Source of the DNA: JAAYAY01 sp964429355
GTDB taxonomy: Bacteria; Planctomycetota; Planctomycetia; Pirellulales; Thermoguttaceae
Direction: 5' to 3'
Length of the DNA stretch: 27,404 nucleotides
NCBI GenBank assembly: GCA_964429355.1
Contig: CAYSCH010000089.1
Span: 1 to 27,404 of the forward strand
A program made the translations under genes and the position numbers. The notes beneath the pieces are model-generated. The model ran no database searches and was not told the origin of the DNA. It saw only the letters and a list, made by a program, of their open reading frames with translations. Below are positions 24,721 through 27,404 of the stretch, piece after piece (position 1 is the stretch's first letter; every line of letters begins with the position of its first letter).

Positions 24721-24901
24721 CTTGTGGCCTCAACTTGGTGTTCACAGACAGCCCTCGGGAGTCTTTGCGGGCCATTTTAGTGCTACGGGCATGGCACAAG
24801 CAAGTTGAGCGGTAAGGTGCGGGGCGGTAGAATTGGTGGGTTGAAGATGGTGTGTGGCCGCGGTCTGGGTAGCACGCTCGAAATAATACGGAGTTGAATC
24901 C

Positions 24902-26122
24902 ATGAGTTCCCACAGTCCCATCCGCCGCCGTGACTTCTTGCGCCATGCGTCGGCGGCGGTGGCTGCTGTCTCCGTTGGGCAGACCAGTTGGGCTCGCGAG
25001 AAGGCGGTGCCGGGCTATCTGGCCGGCTGCGAGATGCTCTATGCCGAAGATCCGCAGAAGGCGGCCGTGGCGTGGTTCTCCGACGCTCGATTCGGGCTGT
25101 TCATGCACTATGGGCTCTACAGCCTGCTGGGACGCGGCGAGTGGGTCATGTACAACGAGAAGATCCACGTGGCCGACTACGAACGGCTCAAGGAACAGTT
25201 CACTGCCGAAAACTTCGACGCCGACTACATCACCGATCTGGCCCTCGAGGCCGGCATGCGCTATGTCAACCTGACGGCCCGGCATCACGATGGCTTCTGC
25301 CTGTTCGACACGAAGACAACCCAGTACAACAGCCTGCAGAGCCCTGCCCGTCGCGATCTGATCGGCGAATTGGCCGAGCAGTGCCAGAAGAAGAACCTCG
25401 GCTGTTTCTTCTACTATTCCTACGCGGTCGACTGGCGTCATCCCTACACCTATCCTCATCACATGGGCCGCATCAGCAAGCCCGACTGGGCCGAGCCGGA
25501 GCCGACCTACAAGTGGAAGGGACCGGAGGACTTCGCCAGGTACATCGAGTACGCCCACGAGCAAATTCGAGAGTTGCTCACCAATTACGGCCCGGTCGCC
25601 GGGATCTGGTTCGACCCGATCATGGGCTACTACGCCCAGCCCGACCTGTTTCCGATCCACGAGACCTACGCCATGGTGCGGCGGCTGCAGCCGCAAACCC
25701 TGATCTCGTTCAAGCAGGGGGCAACCGGCACGGAAGACTTCGCGGCGCCCGAGCGATCGGGAGGGTCGCTGGCCCACCGGGTCAAACAGTCGAGGTTCGG
25801 CCACAAACCCGTCAAGATCGCCACGGAATCGTGGGACTCGAACCAAACCAAACACAACGAAATCTGCGACACGATGCAGCCCCGTGTTTGGGGTTACCAG
25901 AAGGACGACGACGGCAACCACGATACCCGCGACGACGTCCTTCGCAAGCTGGCCGCGGCGGCTACCCAGAAGTGCAACCTGCTCCTGAACACGGGCCCGT
26001 TGCCCGACGGTTCGATCCACCCGGGCGATGCCGAAACGCTCCGGCAAGCGGGCAAGTACATCCGCCAGAACGGCTGGCCGACGGTCGACCAGTGGCCCAG
26101 TGAGGCTGAGGCCGTGCTCTGA
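24902..26122 (+). CDS. Tat-exported alpha-L-fucosidase (GH29)
   Basis: 406 aa. The leader IRRRDFLRHASAAVAAVSVG fits a Tat signal. GH29 motifs in order: WFSDARFGLFMHYGLYSLLG, ADYERLKEQFTAENFDADYI, RYVNLTARHHDGFCLFDTK (His128-His129-Asp130 in the substrate pocket), GPVAGIWFDPIMGYY with Asp238 as the expected nucleophile, a Trp/Glu-containing KIATESWDSN, and NLLLNTGPLPDGSIHPGD near the end. The usual C-terminal beta-sandwich is reduced, as in many environmental GH29 proteins. The acid/base in GH29 varies in position and I cannot assign it. It would remove terminal alpha-fucose from exported or algal sulfated polysaccharides or glycoproteins. ATG 24902 has a CGGAG about 10 nt away. It is divergent from the large glycosidase-like gene. 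Confidence 0.93.
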   Translation: MSSHSPIRRRDFLRHASAAVAAVSVGQTSWAREKAVPGYLAGCEMLYAEDPQKAAVAWFSDARFGLFMHYGLYSLLGRGEWVMYNEKIHVADYERLKEQFTAENFDADYITDLALEAGMRYVNLTARHHDGFCLFDTKTTQYNSLQSPARRDLIGELAEQCQKKNLGCFFYYSYAVDWRHPYTYPHHMGRISKPDWAEPEPTYKWKGPEDFARYIEYAHEQIRELLTNYGPVAGIWFDPIMGYYAQPDLFPIHETYAMVRRLQPQTLISFKQGATGTEDFAAPERSGGSLAHRVKQSRFGHKPVKIATESWDSNQTKHNEICDTMQPRVWGYQKDDDGNHDTRDDVLRKLAAAATQKCNLLLNTGPLPDGSIHPGDAETLRQAGKYIRQNGWPTVDQWPSEAEAVL

Positions 26123-26261
26123 GAAATGATGAATGTCGAAATCAGAATGACGAAAGAAGTCCGAAGGCCCAAATGACCAAGGCAACACCGGAGTGATTTC
26201 GCGCTCGTGCTTCGTTCATTCGTCATTCTTTCGTCATTCGGTTTTCAACATTCGTCATTTC
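26123..26261. repeat. 139-bp inverted-repeat element with 36-bp arms
   Basis: Left arm 26123-26158 and right arm 26226-26261 match as inverted repeats at 32 of 36 positions; the inner 14 bp (GAATGACGAAAGAA and its complement) are perfect. The 67-bp centre shows no gene. The left end starts right after the fucosidase TGA, and the element fills the gap to the esterase. It encodes no transposase, so it is a MITE-like or structural repeat. A third copy of the arm lies at 27129-27172. Confidence 0.75.
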
Positions 26262-26277
26262 AGAAGTGGTGACTCTC

Positions 26278-27135
26278 ATGAAGCGTGCAGGGCTGCTTGC
26301 GATCGTGCTGGCTTTCGTCACTTGCGTTTCTTCAAGGGCAGAGGATAGCGTCAGAATCACTCCCGACGTCGTCTACGGCCACAAGGACGGGATGGCCCTG
26401 ACGTTCGACGTGTTCCGGCCGGAACAAAACGCCCACGGGATCGGGCTGCTGTTCATGGTCAGCGGCGGTTGGCATTCGGGCTGGCAACCGCCGGAGCAGA
26501 TGCAGGGCCTGTTTGAGCCGGTGCTCGAGCGGGGCTTCACCGTGTTTGCCGTGCGGCACGGCTCGGCCCCGCGCTACAAGGTGCCGGAGGCGATTGACGA
26601 CGTTCGTCTCGCGGTTCGCTTCATCCGTTCCCACGCGGCCGATTACGGCGTGGATGCCGAGCGGCTGGGCGTTTTCGGCATGAGCGCCGGCGGGCATCTT
26701 TCAATGATGCTGGCAACCACCGGTGATGACGGCGATCCAATCGCCAAGGACCCGCTCCTGCGCGGCAGCAGCCGCATCGCGGCCGCCGTGGCCTATTTCG
26801 GCCCCACCGATCTGCGCCCCTGGGTGACCGGCCCCGATCCTGGAATGCGCGACCGCTTCACGGCCCTGCAGTTCGACGGCCAGTTGGCCGACGATTGCTC
26901 GCCCCTGCTCCAGGTGACCAAAGACGATGCCCCCACGCTCCTCATCCACGGCGACAAGGACGATCTCGTGCCGATCGACCACAGCCACACCATGCTCAAA
27001 GCCATGCAGGAAACCAACGTGCCCTGCGAGCTGCTGACGATCGAGGGCGCCGGGCACGGCTTCCCGGGGGAAGGCGGCCGGCGAGCCATGGAAGCGATGG
27101 TGAATTGGTTCTCGAAATACCTCGTCAGGAAATGA
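26278..27135 (+). CDS. Secreted alpha/beta-hydrolase, esterase/lipase-like
   Basis: 285 aa with Sec signal MKRAGLLAIVLAFVTCVSSRA. Alpha/beta-hydrolase fold of the dienelactone-hydrolase / BD-FAE esterase style: DVVYGHKDGMALTFDVFRP (start of the domain), oxyanion strand LLFMVSGGWHSG, nucleophile elbow GVFGMSAGGH with Ser136, acid Asp228 in HGDKDDLVP, and catalytic His260 in GAGHGF. The triad is therefore complete. The small lid-like insertion RSSRIAAAVAYFGPTDLRPW is typical. The substrate cannot be read; deacetylation or deesterification of decorated polysaccharides fits the fucosidase next door. ATG 26278 is preferred to the GTG four codons earlier, though the ribosome-binding site is weak. 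Same direction as the fucosidase but separated by the repeat element. Confidence 0.87.
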   Translation: MKRAGLLAIVLAFVTCVSSRAEDSVRITPDVVYGHKDGMALTFDVFRPEQNAHGIGLLFMVSGGWHSGWQPPEQMQGLFEPVLERGFTVFAVRHGSAPRYKVPEAIDDVRLAVRFIRSHAADYGVDAERLGVFGMSAGGHLSMMLATTGDDGDPIAKDPLLRGSSRIAAAVAYFGPTDLRPWVTGPDPGMRDRFTALQFDGQLADDCSPLLQVTKDDAPTLLIHGDKDDLVPIDHSHTMLKAMQETNVPCELLTIEGAGHGFPGEGGRRAMEAMVNWFSKYLVRK

Positions 27136-27172
27136 CGAATGCGAAATCCGCATGACGAAAGAAGTTCGAAGG
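27129..27172 (+). repeat. Third copy of the 26123 repeat arm
   Basis: This stretch matches 26123-26167 in the same orientation at about 40 of 45 positions, with one 1-nt deletion. It includes the downstream GAAGTTCGAAGG. It overlaps the last codons and the stop of the esterase, as the first copy abuts the fucosidase stop. No matching right arm was seen before the window ends. Confidence 0.7.
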
Positions 27173-27173
27173 C

Positions 27174-27311
27174 TACCAGCAGCGAGACGTGTTTGTCGAT
27201 GCCGAGACGGAAGTCTTCACCTGGATGGCAAGCCAGATGGATGCACGACGCCGCAAGGGGCAGCCGGTGGTTTACCTGATGGACGGCCAACGCAGCTTGT
27301 GGGCTCCGTGA
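27174..27311 (+). pseudogene. Possible transposase fragment (ISKra4-like)
   Basis: From 27174 an open frame with no start reads YQQRDVFVDAETEVFTWMAS, then RRRKGQPVVYLMDGQRSLWA and a stop. PVVYLMDGQRSLW resembles the conserved 'vv.lMDGq.slW' strand with a catalytic-type Asp that I associate with ISKra4-family transposases. Both ends of a transposase are missing. The match rests on about 15 residues, so it is tentative. Confidence 0.35.
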
Positions 27312-27374
27312 GCTGCATAAGCATGGTCTACTTGCCGTTTCTTTTTCGAAGCCAGAAGGCTGGAAGCCGGTGGA

Positions 27375-27404
27375 CCGCGCGGACAATGCAACCCGTCCGC
27401 GCGG
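27375..27404. terminator. Strong hairpin at the right edge
   Basis: CCGCGCGGAC (27375-27384) and GTCCGCGCGG (27395-27404) form a perfect 10-bp GC-rich stem with a 10-nt loop, cut off by the window end. It may be a terminator or a terminal repeat of a mobile element; whether a T-tract follows is not visible. Confidence 0.45.

Noticed and set aside
24506..26188. Long open frame on the minus strand across the fucosidase and the start of the large glycosidase-like gene
   Set aside because: It lies opposite genes with complete motifs on the other strand; its reading is a by-product of high G+C codon bias and the repeat at 26123.
1..27404. CRISPR arrays, tRNA or rRNA genes
   Set aside because: No regularly spaced direct repeats, no cloverleaf with a TTCRANNC-type T-arm and no rRNA-like stretch were seen on either strand.

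Overview
The window looks like chromosomal DNA from a member of the Planctomycetota, probably a Pirellulales-like lineage. This is inferred from several traits together: high G+C, Tat/Sec-exported glycosidases and an oxidoreductase with 'RR-x-FL' leaders, an SPFH gene followed by a ribbon-helix-helix gene, short Cys-rich secreted proteins, and short palindromic repeats around genes. No rRNA, tRNA or CRISPR array was seen, so the assignment is indirect.

Layout. 1-230 holds a possibly frameshifted remnant resembling a sugar-phosphate isomerase (minus strand). 255-2717 encodes an MMPL/RND-superfamily exporter. 3240-10950 is a tripartite multidrug efflux locus: TetR regulator, lipoprotein membrane-fusion protein, AcrB-type HAE1 pump and OprM/NodT-type outer-membrane lipoprotein. 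An enoyl-CoA hydratase C-terminal fragment is wedged between pump and outer-membrane factor. A secreted protein with 21 cysteines follows at 11012-11425. On the minus strand, 11590-12759 is a two-gene SPFH/RHH operon with a readable promoter.

12897-18294 is mostly minus strand: an unknown 106-aa protein, a Tat-exported FAD oxidoreductase, a small membrane protein, and a tight operon running from a BadF/GlcNAc-kinase-like protein through an M28 peptidase and a STAS protein to a YeaO-like (DUF488) protein. The first three genes overlap by 4 nt and 1 nt. A compact repeat with a closing stem and two hairpins sits at 15386-15453.

18394-20307 is a small decay and toxin-antitoxin island. It holds a vapBC-like locus collapsed by a deletion that joins the antitoxin tail to the C-terminal half of the PIN toxin. 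It also holds a truncated membrane-anchored protein and an intact TacA/TacT-like (DUF1778 + GNAT) pair with a good promoter and palindromes. The TacT stop codon abuts the stop of a convergent gene within one TGATCA.

20308-27135 is a polysaccharide/glycan-degradation segment: a 1470-aa secreted protein that looks like a large TIM-barrel glycoside hydrolase, a divergent Tat-exported GH29 alpha-L-fucosidase, and a secreted alpha/beta-hydrolase esterase. The fucosidase and esterase are separated by a 139-bp inverted-repeat element with 36-bp arms. A third copy of the arm overlaps the esterase stop codon, followed by a possible transposase remnant and a strong hairpin at the right edge.

The best candidates for something undescribed are the Cys-rich secreted protein beside the efflux pump, the large glycosidase-like protein, and the two short structured repeat families. 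The rest are recognisable families, some of them broken.
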